Shown here in pieces: positions 20,507 through 31,576 of a stretch of 64,000 bases of DNA; the first letter of the stretch is position 1, and each line of letters opens with the position of its first letter. The notes under the pieces were generated by a model. That model worked only from the letters and a program-made list of their open reading frames with translations. It ran no database searches and was not told the origin of the DNA. Origin of the DNA: Zygnema cylindricum (taxonomy: Eukaryota; Streptophyta; Zygnematophyceae; Zygnematales; Zygnemataceae); assembly GCA_037447655.1 (NCBI GenBank), contig JBBHKE010001378.1, positions 188,001-252,000 on the forward strand. The letters run 5' to 3'. The position numbers were made by a program, and so were the translations under genes.

Positions 20507-21049
20507 GATCTAAGACCTTTTCACCCTTATATGTTGTTGTTTTTGAGAAAGGCAATCTGTGGGCCTTACCTTGAGAATATCCACTACAATCATCCAAGGT
20601 CTCATTACCTCCAAAATATATTCCCTCATCTACACCCATTTTCTTCATTTTTTTCAATCTATCTAGATGCACATGTCCCATCATTTATGCCACATCATCA
20701 AACCACTTACACCAGCATAGTAAACTCACGTCTTTCCATTACTCAAATTCAGCCTAAACATTGCTTGGCTACCCTTTTCAGCTATGAAGTACATTTTTTT
20801 CTAATAACTAGCAACAAAGACTCATTTATTAATACTAGTCTCAAAACCCTTATCATCTAAGACAGACGTAGAGATAAAATTCTTGTTCAACTCTGGGATA
20901 AAAAGAACATTAGAGAAAGTGACTAGGGATGTCTTACCATCAACTAAGACTTTCAGATCAACAAATCCCACTAAATTAGTAGTTAATATTCTCCCATCCC
21001 CATAATTTATCTCTACAGTAGGGATCTTTCTCATTTTGGTAAACAATAG
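20507..21049 (-). repeat. Inverted repeat arm 2 (F copy)
   Basis: Mirror of 17113-17654. It shares premature stops with E, so it was copied from an already broken template or converted after breakage. Confidence 0.75.
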
Positions 21050-22229
21050 TTTTTCTCAACACATACGCATAGAGGCCCGTGAATCAACAATCCATTGTTC
21101 TTTATGAGTTTTTTTTACTCCATCGAAAGCACACTTTTGCCTTCTTAGAATCTTTGGCTCACCTTTCACCTCCACCTCCTCATTGAGGAAAAGGTCTATA
21201 TCGTTCTTATCAAAATCCTCTCCCATGACTTGTGTTGCCACAAATGCCTTTCTCTTTCTTGCGGCTGATCTTTTCCGATCTTCCTTTTCTACAATCTCAG
21301 CGCTGTCAGTTTAGTACACTCCGCCATGTAATGTCCCGGCTTCTTATAAAAGTGACGGAGCCTTTTCGAAGGCCTTGATCTAGATTTGTCCGATTAGTTT
21401 GCTCTTCCTCCTCCACCAAAGTTTCCATATTGTTTCGTAAAATCCTTATACCCCCAATTATTTCCATTAGTCAATGTTTAACGCTCTTTCCTCCTCTCCG
21501 AATCTCAATTGTGCTTTCCTAAACCAAATCATCCATACAACAAAGTTTCTGATCTATCGAGTATTTGGCAAATCGTGAACCCTGTTAAGAATGTTTTCAT
21601 AATCATCTAGGAGTTTCAACAACAAAGTATTCACCTTTTTTGTCTTGGTCTCCCTTTTTCATGCACACTCCAACTCTATAAATAACCCGCCCAAGTCATT
21701 ACAAAAATCTAACATCTTTCCCCCTTTGTACATATATGTTTCTACCTTCTGATCTGCCAGCTTATGCTTCTGTATTGTACCACTTTTGTAAATGTTGACA
21801 ATAGCCTCCCACAGCTTGTTTGCCCTGTCCACATGAAGATGAGGTGTAGCAACTACTTGAGCGAGACGTTTGATAATAAAATGAGTCGCCACGGTGTTGT
21901 TGAAATCCCAAATTTCAATGTCATTTGCATCAATTTTCTCAATATCTGCTACTGGAACCGATCTAGTAGCCATCGGTGTGAGTTTCTCTTTCCACATCTC
22001 TTTCCATTTGTCCGACACGATGTTTTCCCCAACATCCTCTACCAATTCTGCCTCCACAAATCCTCTTATGAATCGAGATCCTCCAAACCCTGTTGGAACT
22101 CCCAATTTTGCAATATGCCGACGCACACGACCACTTACAATGCCCCATAGCCGTTTTTCAAACAATGCACCCTTCATCATGGTTTCCCAATACAAAAACT
22201 GTGTTCCATTGAAAATGGGCACTCTAGAG

Positions 22230-22244
22230 GGTGGGCACATAACC
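22230..22244 (-). other. Primer-binding site of Copia F
   Basis: Minus-strand GGTTATGTGCCCACC, 14/15 to the anticodon-arm complement, directly after LTR end TTTCA. Confidence 0.6.
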
Positions 22245-23710
22245 TGAAATTGTGTGACCACTATTAGTCCAAAGAATGTTTAGCTTATATGAAACTTTTA
22301 TGATAATATTTGTAATTTATACTTTGGCAATAAATAAGTGTCACCCTTGCACGTAGAAACTCTAACCGGCTACACCTATGTGTAGCGTGGACTATTTTGA
22401 GTCAGCAACAAAAACAATCACTGAAATTGCTCACTTGGGCATTAAATTATAGCCGACCAAAGATGGCCTATAAATACATAAGCATTCTGCGAGAGAGGCG
22501 GCTACCTTAATTTTTCCTAAGTCTTAAACTCTCTCTCTCTAAACCTACTACAACTGTACCCTAACCAATCAAATGACTGTAAGGTACAAGAAGGTACAGG
22601 TACCACTATACTTCTTGTACGACCATTGTACGGCATGGCCGCTTCGCTGACTCGTGTTTGTTCCTCAGCCGTAGTTGCTCCCTCTGTAATATCCATTGTT
22701 GAACCAAATCTCACCACGTGTCATCCGCCAACATAGGCTTGCAAATGGCCAAATGACAACTCCAGTGCTTCGACTCCACTACGAGCCGTCGATCGCGTAT
22801 AACATTTGATTTCGTTTGTTGAAATTAGATGTCGTTTTGTTTATTTCGTATAGTGGAGTATTTTGTGCAGTACTATACGTTTCATGTTCATTTTGTTCCG
22901 TATCTGTTGTCACGTCACTATTTCTATATTTATCATAAATAATGTATGTAACGCTTCATCAAGACCTTTTGGATAAAGCGAACAGCTACGCCGTACGAGA
23001 ATTACTGGAGGTCACAATAGTAACTCATGTTTCGATAGGCTAGCTTTTGTAGGGGCTGTGTCTCCTGCCTATCTTCTCATATGTTTGAGACAGCCATGGC
23101 TGCCTGCTTGTTTTTATTGACTACAACAAGTATGAGTAATGTAGAATGATTATACACTAACAAAAGAGATAGAATACAAAATACCATTTTTCAACATTGG
23201 CCTTGGATAAAGCGAACGGCTACGCCGTACAGCAATTAGCATAGGTCACATAAGTAATTCAAGCTTCAACAGGCTATCTTTTGTAGGGGTTGTGTCTTCT
23301 GCCTGTCTTCTCATCGGCTTGAAACATCTATGGACATCGGCCTGAGACACCCATGGTTGCCTGCCTGTTCCTAGTGACTACGACAAGTAGGAGAACTGTA
23401 GAATGATCATAGACTAACAATAGAGATAGAATACAAAATACAACTTTTCAACACTGGCCTTGGATAAATTGAACGGCTACGCCGTACGGAAATAAGCGGA
23501 GGTCACACAAGTAATTCATACTTCGACAGGCTATCTTTTGTAGAGGCTGTGTCTTCTGCCTGTCTTCTCATTGGCCTGAGACAGCCATGGACATCGGCCT
23601 GAGACAGCCATGGGTGCCCGCCTGTTCCTAGTGATTATGACAAGTAGGAGAACTGTAGATTGATCATAAACTAACAAAAGAGATAGAATACAAAATACCA
23701 TTTTTCAGCA
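22245..23710 (-). repeat. 5' LTR of Copia F with internal triplication
   Basis: About 1466 bp, longer than relatives (about 1.0 kb) because the LTR start region is present three times in tandem. The minus strand starts TGCTGAAAAATGG at 23710. The right part matches the E 5' LTR. Confidence 0.7.
22971..23710 (-). repeat. Three tandem units of about 245 bp within the F LTR
   Basis: On the plus strand units begin GGATAAAGCGAACAG (22971), GGATAAAGCGAACGG (23215) and GGATAAATTGAACGG (23462). Each contains GGCTACGCCGTAC or a close variant, a TTTTGTAG(G/A)GG(C/T)TGTGTC block and GACAAGTAGGAG or similar, and ends in ATACCATTTTTCAACA-like sequence, which is the inverted LTR terminus. Spacing is 244 and 247 bp. 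The third unit has an extra GACATCGGCCTGAGACA duplication. Confidence 0.8.
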
Positions 23711-24417
23711 CTAGCCACAAAGAGAACTATATTTATAAATTTGGCCATAGGAAAGACCACGAAATGATTTGCAGAAGAGAGACAAAAAAAGTTAAATCCT
23801 TATTTTCATAGCTGCTAATTGCTTTGAAAAAATCTTTGAAATTCTGTGGGCTCCATAACCTCTCACAAAATCCATAGCTACTCCACACATACTGGATATG
23901 CTTAACAACCAAATGCATTCCAAACTCGAACTGTCACCTTGGTTTGTAAAGACTCTAACTAGCCCCACCGTTGTAAGGAAAAGACTCATTTTATTATGAT
24001 GCAAAAAAAAAATCACTGCAAAAGCTCAACTTAGCAGTTAGTTATTGGTGTTCAAAGTCAACCTCTTTATGCACATGCTATGTGAGATATTGGGTATCAA
24101 AAACTCTCTAAGTCTTAGGAACATACTCATACCACCTATTTACCAAACCCTCCACCAATTAGAGGAATTTAAAGTACAAATATATATTGAAGTAGGGTAC
24201 GCGCCTATAGTCACCATAGTTTATGTACATCCGTTGTACGACACCTATTTCTTTCTCCCACATATCAAAAATGACGCCGTGGTCTCGTCTAGTTCTCCTG
24301 TGACATGTTTTAGGATGTTGCCAAGTGTCAATATGTGGATCTTGGCGGCTTCACTTGTCTCAAATAATGCCATGGTCCTGTGCATTCTCCTCCGCCGTCT
24401 TAAAGGATGTTGCTAAG

Positions 24418-25660
24418 TGTTGGTTTTTGGAAACCTTTAGTCCTCTCTATATCACATTGATATGCTGCCATGCTGCGCTGATCACACCGCAGCCATAGCA
24501 GCGTGTATGAAAAAGATATTCTGCTGCCATGCTGCGCTGGTCACATCGCAGTCATAGCAGCTTGTGTACTATGTACTAAGTGTATTGGAACGTACGGAAT
24601 TGGAATTCAAGTGACGAGAATAAACATAGACGAAAAGTACGGTTTGCGTAAAGGGAAATGGACGGCGGTACACTTCAGATACACGTGTCACTCCGTGAGG
24701 AAGTCAAGATTGGTTTTCCCGATGGAAAAGTACAGTTTCATTTTTGGGGACCGGATTTACACGTGGAGGTTCATCTTCGGTGATGAAAGAATACGTGGAA
24801 GGCGGACGGAGTCCGCCGTCATTTTGGAAGAGAAATATCGACTGTGCTGTCATTGTATGTTGGCCGTACGAAACATAATGCGGGGGTCAACATGTGATGG
24901 ATTGGACTCCACCGGAGCTACGGACAGCAGCGCCTTTGGTCAATTTGGTGAGGGACGCGAAATCGCGTCCATCACATGTTATTTATCATGGACGGTCCAG
25001 ATTCATTTGAGAAAATTCGTAAGGTTTGTAAATAGTTACAACAATGTTTTTGTCCTACTTGCATTAATTATTAGTGTAGATTTATTCATTTTGACATATC
25101 TCGAAGTATTCGGATATACTCATATTAATACAGGTAGTTGATTTATTACGTACGGCTGGTATGCCTCCGTACATACAGTTGTAAGCTCTAGTGTATATTT
25201 GTAGGACTTAGTCATTTTTCAGGTTTAGGAACTTTTTGGACAAAAACTGTTTCTGTTCCTTTTGGGGAATTTCATCTGAGAATTGCTCTCAGTTTTATTG
25301 GCAGAATTATCTGGAATTTTGCATGTGTGATCCTCCTTGTGTGGGAAATATTGTGGCAAATTTTCAGACCTGTTGTGCGTCTGATTTGCTTGGGGCTTCA
25401 TTGTGAAGTTGGTCAGATTTATCAAAGTTCTAGCAAGCTGTTTTTCTGCAACTTTGACTGAGTGTTGTGATTATTCGGTTTTGTATTATTATATGAAATT
25501 TGGTGGAAATACTTAGTGGACTAGGAACTATGTGGTTGAGTAGTTTCAGCTTGGTTTGGTTATTCTGTAGAATTCTGAGTGGAACCAAATGAGGCTGTTT
25601 TGGGGTAGTCTGTGGTGCTTCCGAGGGTACATTCATGGCTGAAAAGGGCTATGAACAACA
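24418..25660 (+). repeat. Solo LTR related to Copia C family
   Basis: 1243 bp. It starts TGTTGGTTTTTGGAAACC and ends GAACAACA, and is flanked by perfect CTAAG duplications (24413-24417, 25661-25665). It shares with the C LTR the start, TACACGTG and ACACGTGGAGGTTCATC motifs, GTAGGACTTAG, and CTTGGGGCTTCATTGTG. The 3' end contains ATG at 25635 followed by codons reaching the LTR end in the frame that would enter a primer site. It is the product of LTR-LTR recombination. The 212-codon ORF inside has no family features. Confidence 0.85.
24461..24560 (+). repeat. Two-copy GCAGC-rich repeat in solo LTR
   Basis: Two units of about 55 bp, each with GCTGCCATGCTGCGCTG, then TCACACCGCAGCC or TCACATCGCAGTC, then ATAGCAGC. 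The motif ATGCTGCGCTGGTC also occurs, inverted, in the Gypsy G1 LTR tract. Confidence 0.6.
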
Positions 25661-26091
25661 CTAAGTGTCAATTTCTGGTACTTTTTGCGTAAGCCTACAA
25701 AAAAACCATTTGTGGCAGTCGGCTTAAATATTCGCCGTCTAATCAAATATCTAACTCTTATCGTCCTTGTCGATATATACAACGCACAGAATTTTGTTTA
25801 CGTCCGTATATTTCGTCCGTTCCATGTCCGATATAAAGTTATATTCCGTTAGATGAATTTTCTCCACGTTAACTTTTTTTTGCAAATTAACGCCCCAAAC
25901 GTTTATCGATTCTCCCTAAGACCAATGATCAAGTTTTGAGCCGTCCACCCTTTTTGGTAAGGAGTACTCCTATCGCATTCGTTCCCTTTACTTTGTCATT
26001 CGCTTACTAGGGCGGCAACCATGGACTCTTCCTTTGAGAGATTCCTACAGCTAGACAATACAAAAGTGAAGAAAATTTAATTAACACTACT

Positions 26092-29000
26092 GTGAATTTT
26101 TAGTCACTTTTGAATTTTAACCCATTTTGTTTTAATTTTGTAGGTAAAACAGATTTTTTCATCATGTCAACAATCATTTGTTTCTCATCAGTGTATCACG
26201 ATTATAAATCAGTTTGATTATTTTTATTTCTACTTTTTCTCTCACAAAGCATGGTCTAATATCGATGTGTTTTGCTTCAAAATGGTGTTTTGGATTTGAT
26301 GCAAATGCGATTGCACCTTGATTATCAAAAAAAAAACATTTTGAATCTCACTCTTTATAAATCATAATTATTCAAAGAAATATTTTACTCGTATTAATTC
26401 TTTTACAACGGCATAAAAACCATATACTCAACATCCATTGTAGATGACCAACTACTTTTTATTGTTTACTACTCCACCATCAAGCACAATATCAAATTTG
26501 CAAAACATAACCAAAACTGGATCTTCTCATAGGCACATCAACATAAATGGCATCACTTTAATTGGTGATGTGAATTTCATTCCACCCCAAATTCAACAAT
26601 AGATCTTGAGTTTCTAGAAGATATCTCATCACCCTTTTAGTTGCCTCCCAGTCTCTCTTTCTATGACTATTTAGACTCCTAGTGTGTACTTCTATTGTTG
26701 TTGTTATGTTTGGTCGAGTACACACTTGTTTTACCCGGTTGCTACGCACATTGTGCGCTGCATTTTGTCTTCCAAAGGTACTAAATAGAAACACAAACAC
26801 AGGCACCGCTATTCCAAAGCTTTGCAAGGACAAACGTTGTCTGATTCTTCTTTTTGAACTACTTTGTCATACTTCCATGTGTTTTTTTATTAGTTCATAA
26901 AGTAATTCAAATTACCTACGATCCGTCGGTAAAGAATATTCTCCATAAATTCTTTTTATTTTACACTCATCTCATTGATTTGGGATATCACACCTCCCTC
27001 AATATTTACTTCGTTGATATTTATTTAACTCTGTGGGAATTGTACATATGTTATCCTTGTCTATTTTGAAATTTTTGAACCATGTTTCCTATTGCTTCTT
27101 TCTGAGTTATTATGATAATCTTATTTTCTCTATCTCTTTCTATTTCTATTCCTAAAATTACTTTGCCTCACCTATATCCTTTATGTCAAACATGCTCTTT
27201 AAATCTATTTTTAGCTGATTTATTTTCTCTAAAAATCTAATTAAAACAACTACATAGATTCTTATAAAAATACTCTATTTTGATCCTCAAATAAGTAAAT
27301 GGAGTGATTTGAGTTGATGTGAATGTAACTGAGGGTAGTTAAGAACTCATCAAGCTTGATATTAAATTTTCGTGGAGCTCGTTTGAATTTGTATAAAGAC
27401 TTGTTCAACCTGAACACCCTACTTTCCTCTCCTTTGTCTACAAATATTTTTAGATGTTTCATAAATATCTCCATTTTCTAACTCACTGAGGAAAAAAACA
27501 ATTTCTAGGTCCATTTGGAGTACATCCATGTATTCCTCTACAGTTAGAATCAGAATAACTCTCACTGACGGAAACCTCACCATTAGGGCAAAAGCTTCTT
27601 CATAATCTATTTCTTTTTCTGCGTATATCCTTTATCTACTAACTAAGCGTTGTATCTCTTAATGGAGTTATTTGAGATTAGTGTTAGTTTAAATACCCAC
27701 TTACAAAAGATTCGATTTCTATACAGAGGAAAATCAACAAATTTTTAGGTTTTCGCTTCCATTATTGACGTCATCTCTTTATTAATAGCATAAAGCGTTT
27801 GTCACTCTCTCAACTATTTACAGATTCAAGATAAGTTTGAGATTCATCGGGATGAGACAATTAAGTAGGTTTGTTGTTCACGTGTGTCTTGTGGATCTTT
27901 ATGTTGCTCCGTCTTCCTCATTCACATTTTGATACAGGTGTATAAGGCTTCCTCAGGTTCATTTATAGGTTCATTTTCTCCTCTTTGCTTAAATTCTCTT
28001 CTTTCCTCTATGTCAGTTGGGAGTCTTTCTTCACGTTGTGCTCCTTTATCTTATTCCTTTTCTACATATTCTAATGAATCTCTTTTTGTAGACCGGTTTC
28101 TCTTTCCAAGTTCATCTTGTACAATTTTGATTTTCACAACTTTGTTATACTTCAACGGATGAACAAATTCCCTTCATCCATTCCCACTAAATGTTTTACT
28201 AAAATAACATCTCTTCGTTTTAAGTCATATACTATGTATTATTTTGTATCATCGTCATATCCAACTAATTAACAAGGCTTTCCTTTTCCTTCCATCTTCT
28301 AATTAGACTTATCCATGTACAAACTATACACCTGACTTCCAATCACTTTAAGATAAGGCATATTCAACTTTCCACCGGTCTATTTTTCATATGGGGTATC
28401 TCCCTTTAAAACAGTAAATGAGTGCTCTATATTTTTATGTAGTAAGCATAATTCATTATTTCTGCCCAAAATTTTTTCCCTATTCTCTTGTCACTTATCA
28501 TGCTTTTAGCACTTTCCCTTAGCGTTATATTTAGTCTTTCTACAATTCTATTTTGGTCTATATTATGAGGTATGGTTTTATTATGCTAAATTCTCTCATC
28601 TCTTAAATATTTTGTAATTTTTTCTCTGGTGTATTTCCCCCTATTGTAACTTCTTATCTTTTTTATAGAGGTTTCATGTAACTTCTCACTCCATGCTCTA
28701 TATTATTTAGAAGCTCTAAAAATCTCAGTTTTTTTGTCTCATAAAATATGTTGTTGAGCATCTTGACTAGTCATCAGTGAATGTAAGCATGTATCGTAGT
28801 CCACCGGTTGATAGAACCTAAGCTAGCCCCCATACATTAGAGTGGACAAGGTCAAAGACCTTTTTTTTAAAGGTTGAAGTTTTTGGGAAAGGAAGCTTAT
28901 AGAGTTTTCCTTTAGTACATTCACTCCGATCATCCATTTTTACTTGATTTCAGTATTTTAGTCCTTCCACTAGCTTTTTTTTTCCTGTGGTCTATCCATA

Positions 29001-29660
29001 TGAACATGACCTAGATGCTTATGCCGTACTATTATATAATTGACATACGTGTACAAAAATCATTTATTTCCATTACTTAGAAAAATAGTAAGATTCTTTG
29101 TCTACCTTTTTTCAGTTATAAAATACAATTTTTTATTGAAGCTAGTTGTGAATATCCCCTTTCTTTGAGCTAGTTGTGAATATCCCCTTTCTTTTTCCTG
29201 TCACAACCTCCTTCTCATCTAAGATAGAGGTAAAAATCAAATTCTTACTTAACTAAGGAAAATAAAGCACATTTGACGAAGTGAGTGACTATAAAAGTTT
29301 TACCATCTTCTAACACTTTCATTTTTACAAATCCTACCACGTTGGTGTGTACTTCTCTCCCATCTCCATATTTTGTTTCTACAAAAGGAATCTTTCTCTT
29401 TTTTTAGAAGGATCTTTTGTCCTTACACATGTGCATTGAAGCACCAGAATCAATTATCCACCCTTCATCTGGTGTCTCCCTCATACCTCCAAAGCATATT
29501 TTTACTTCTCAATATTTTCACCTGGTTATCTTATTTTTCGAGTTTCTCATTGAGGATAAGTTCCTCCATCTGCTCTTCTTCAACCTCTAATCCCTCGTTT
29601 TTTTTGTCAAAAAAAATTGTGACCAGTTAGTGCCCTCGACATTCAAAGCAATGGGTAGAG
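26092..29660 (-). pseudogene. Copia element I, internal region, strongly decayed
   Basis: Minus strand from about 29660 to 26100. A zinc-knuckle remnant HCFECRGH (about 29630) is followed by the protease surroundings (29373-29500). Integrase is at 28300-28800 and the TNT1-like RT start near 27700. RT is at 27262-27474 (SRVFRLNKSLYKFKRAPRKF). RNase H is at 26250-26640, with DMM-like and NPKHHF-like motifs, ending at a TAA at 26100-26102. No LTR of its own is recognisable: J begins at its 3' end and gag is missing at the 5' end. No frame longer than about 90 codons survives. Confidence 0.75.
26741..26897. other. Insertion of about 155 bp within element I
   Basis: Copia I reads YFMN on one side and TRPNI on the other, adjacent motifs in relatives. 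Between them lies unrelated sequence from ACACTTGTTTTACCC to CCATGTGTTTTTTT. No convincing terminal inverted repeat was seen. It may be a small non-autonomous insertion. Confidence 0.4.
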
Positions 29661-30497
29661 GATAGTGTTAAAACTATACAAGTACAATCACAACTTTGTT
29701 ACACACAAGAGCTAGTGGGTTAACAATTTTTTTTGTGTATTTACTCAACGCGTAGCAAACCCTTTGAGTATGATCCATATAATATGATTAACTAGGACCA
29801 ACAAACTTTGACATAATTTTATTGGTTTTTTATAAAGATTATGATAAACAACAAACACGAGCTTATGTGTACAACATAGGTCAAGAAGATTAAACATTTA
29901 TAGCTTGACAAAACTTGCGCAAAAAAATTTCAACAAAGCCCTTCCTACGATGATTAGTTTACTTTCCTCAAGCCTAGATGAGTTTCTTGAGAGGTAAATG
30001 AGCATACTAAACCAACTTGTCCTTTATTTTTTGTTAGAGTGAGAAGGTATATTGGCGGTTGTCGGAGGTTAGCCAGAATGAGTTCCCACTAAGCCATCTA
30101 ACGGCATGGCCCCCCTCTGCTTGCCACCTGGGAGGAACTAGCATACTACAATTTGGGAGGAACTAGCATACTACAATTTAATGCAGGCATAACGTACAAA
30201 CTAATTTTTATTGCCTAGTCAAAGAGGTTGCGCCATTACTTGACGAATACTCAAATTAAGCCTTTAGTACTCTTATAGGGGTGCCAATGGCAAAAAAGAC
30301 GTTATTACAAAGGGGGGACCAATCCTTTCTTTGTGCAAGACGACAGTGTATCATATTATAAAAGGATCCATCCACACTTGCAGAACGACAAATACACAAA
30401 AGAAAAGAGAGAGAAAGAGAGACATGGCATGACCCCATTGTTGTATAAACGGTGCATGCCTTTGGTAAAGTAGTCGTTGAATAATAATCGTGTATTT
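29661..30497. other. Non-coding stretch without recognised features
   Basis: AT-rich, no convincing ORF or element end. It contains a direct tandem duplication of 25 bp (GGGAGGAACTAGC...) at 30130-30154 and 30155-30179. It ends at the target duplication of element B. Confidence 0.5.
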
Positions 30498-30502
30498 GTG
30501 GG

Positions 30503-31576
30503 TGTTGAGATTTGAAATATTTAGTTAGTAAATAGAGTAGACTTAGAATAGTTTCTAAAAAGTGGTATATAAGACTTACCTTTATTAGTGTTACAATAGG
30601 CAAAGTACAATAGAGTGTATTGTACCTCTGCAGGTTTTACGGAGTGACGACGACACGCGTCACGCAGCAGACAATTGGAATCGCCAGATCAGACGGACGG
30701 AATCTGATCCGGATATCTTGGAAAATATATGGTACGGCTATTTTTGGAGTCATACAGATATTTTGGAATTATATGGTACGGAATATTTTTATGAAACGTT
30801 CGGATATTTCGGAACTGAATTAAGATTATTAACTTTGAGAGACGTCGACGGACGTGATTCACGTGGGACCGCAAGTGACGAGGCGAGATTTACGTGGGAC
30901 CACAAAGTGACGAGACGTGATTCACGTGGGACCACAAGTGACGAAGCACTCAGGTGCTTCGTACTACAAGACCACATTCAGCTAAACTTTAGCGGCTACC
31001 GCTGACTAAGCATTTGGAACGTTTTGCGTACGGTTAGAACATTTTGTGTACGGTTCAATGTCTGTAAATATCTGAATAACATTAGTTTGTATTTTAGTGT
31101 GATAAAAAAATAATGTTCCATTAATCAGGTTTTTTGAAAATTATAATTAGGGTTTTGAGGTACCTTGACGTACAGGTATGATGCTTTGTCGTTAGTCAAG
31201 ATAATAACCGTAGTAACGGTTACCCAAATCAGTGTAGAGCTGTAGATAGACACTGTGAGTATATAACTTAGGACTTAGCCAATTTTGTAGTATCCACTTT
31301 TGGGAATATGATTTTCTAAGGGCAGTTTTTGGGAAACTTCCAGACATCATATCTTATGGTTTACAAAGTCATTTATGCTGCAATTTTGGGAATTGTCAGT
31401 TTACTATATTTTGTATCAATGTGGCGAATTTGAAGTATATTGGCTTTCTAAGTCATATTTTGTGTCAGTTCTAAGTTGGCTGTTGAATAGGTACTTTGAT
31501 AATTTCTGATGTTTTTCATGTCTACTTCCACTACTACTGCTAGTTCTCCGCTTGCAGCGGTGGTTATAGAACAACA
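30503..31576 (+). repeat. 5' LTR of Copia B
   Basis: 1074 bp. Three imperfect tandem units of about 31 bp (about 30853-30945) each carry a TTCACGTGGGACC or TTACGTGGGACC box, followed by a perfect hairpin GAAGCAC / GTGCTTC at 30943-30960. ATG at 31518 lies 59 nt before the LTR end. Confidence 0.9.
30853..30960 (+). promoter_or_regulatory. Triplicated G-box-like array plus hairpin in B LTR
   Basis: Three ACGTGGGACC boxes about 31 bp apart, then a 7-bp hairpin with loop TCAG. ACGTG cores are targets of plant bZIP/bHLH factors. Whether they drive this LTR is inference. The 3' LTR carries the same array near 42496-42605. Confidence 0.5.

Larger units (their letters stand above)
20476..22264 (-). 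pseudogene. Copia F gag-protease-integrase fragment
   Basis: Gag is open at 21659-22261 (about 200 aa: VPIFNGTQFLYWETMMKGAL, then GKMLDFCNDLGGLFIELE). The codon where the ATG should be (22264) is ATA, so the start is lost, and the V-M-G-P-P motif reads V-M-C-P-P. The protease active-site glycine is replaced (VDSRAS, near 21090). The tract 20507-21049 repeats E lesions exactly. Coding ends in integrase at the IDIW motif near 20488. Confidence 0.75.
20476..23710 (-). mobile_element. Copia element F, 5' part, inverted relative of E
   Basis: On the minus strand: 5' LTR (23710 to 22245), primer site, gag, knuckle, protease, and the start of integrase, which stops near 20487 and abuts the truncated 3' LTR of E. 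The rest of pol and the 3' LTR are missing. It sits in the gag start of element J. F and E belong to the same family by LTR and gag. Confidence 0.75.
23711..26086 (-). mobile_element. Copia element J, 5' end with long-decayed gag
   Basis: After removing the solo LTR at 24418-25660 and its duplicated CTAAG, the minus-strand block 26086 to 23861 is about 978 bp, the LTR size of H. It starts TGTTAATTAAATTTTC. A degenerate primer site GGTTATGGAGCCCAC (23846-23860) and about 135 nt of gag-like sequence follow, cut by the F LTR at 23710. It lies directly after the stop codon of element I. The call rests on size, position and the primer-like site. Confidence 0.5.

Noticed and set aside
24503-25141. 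212-codon plus-strand ORF as a gene
   Set aside because: Lies entirely in a solo LTR bounded by CTAAG duplications, has no family motif, and matches the non-coding C LTR.
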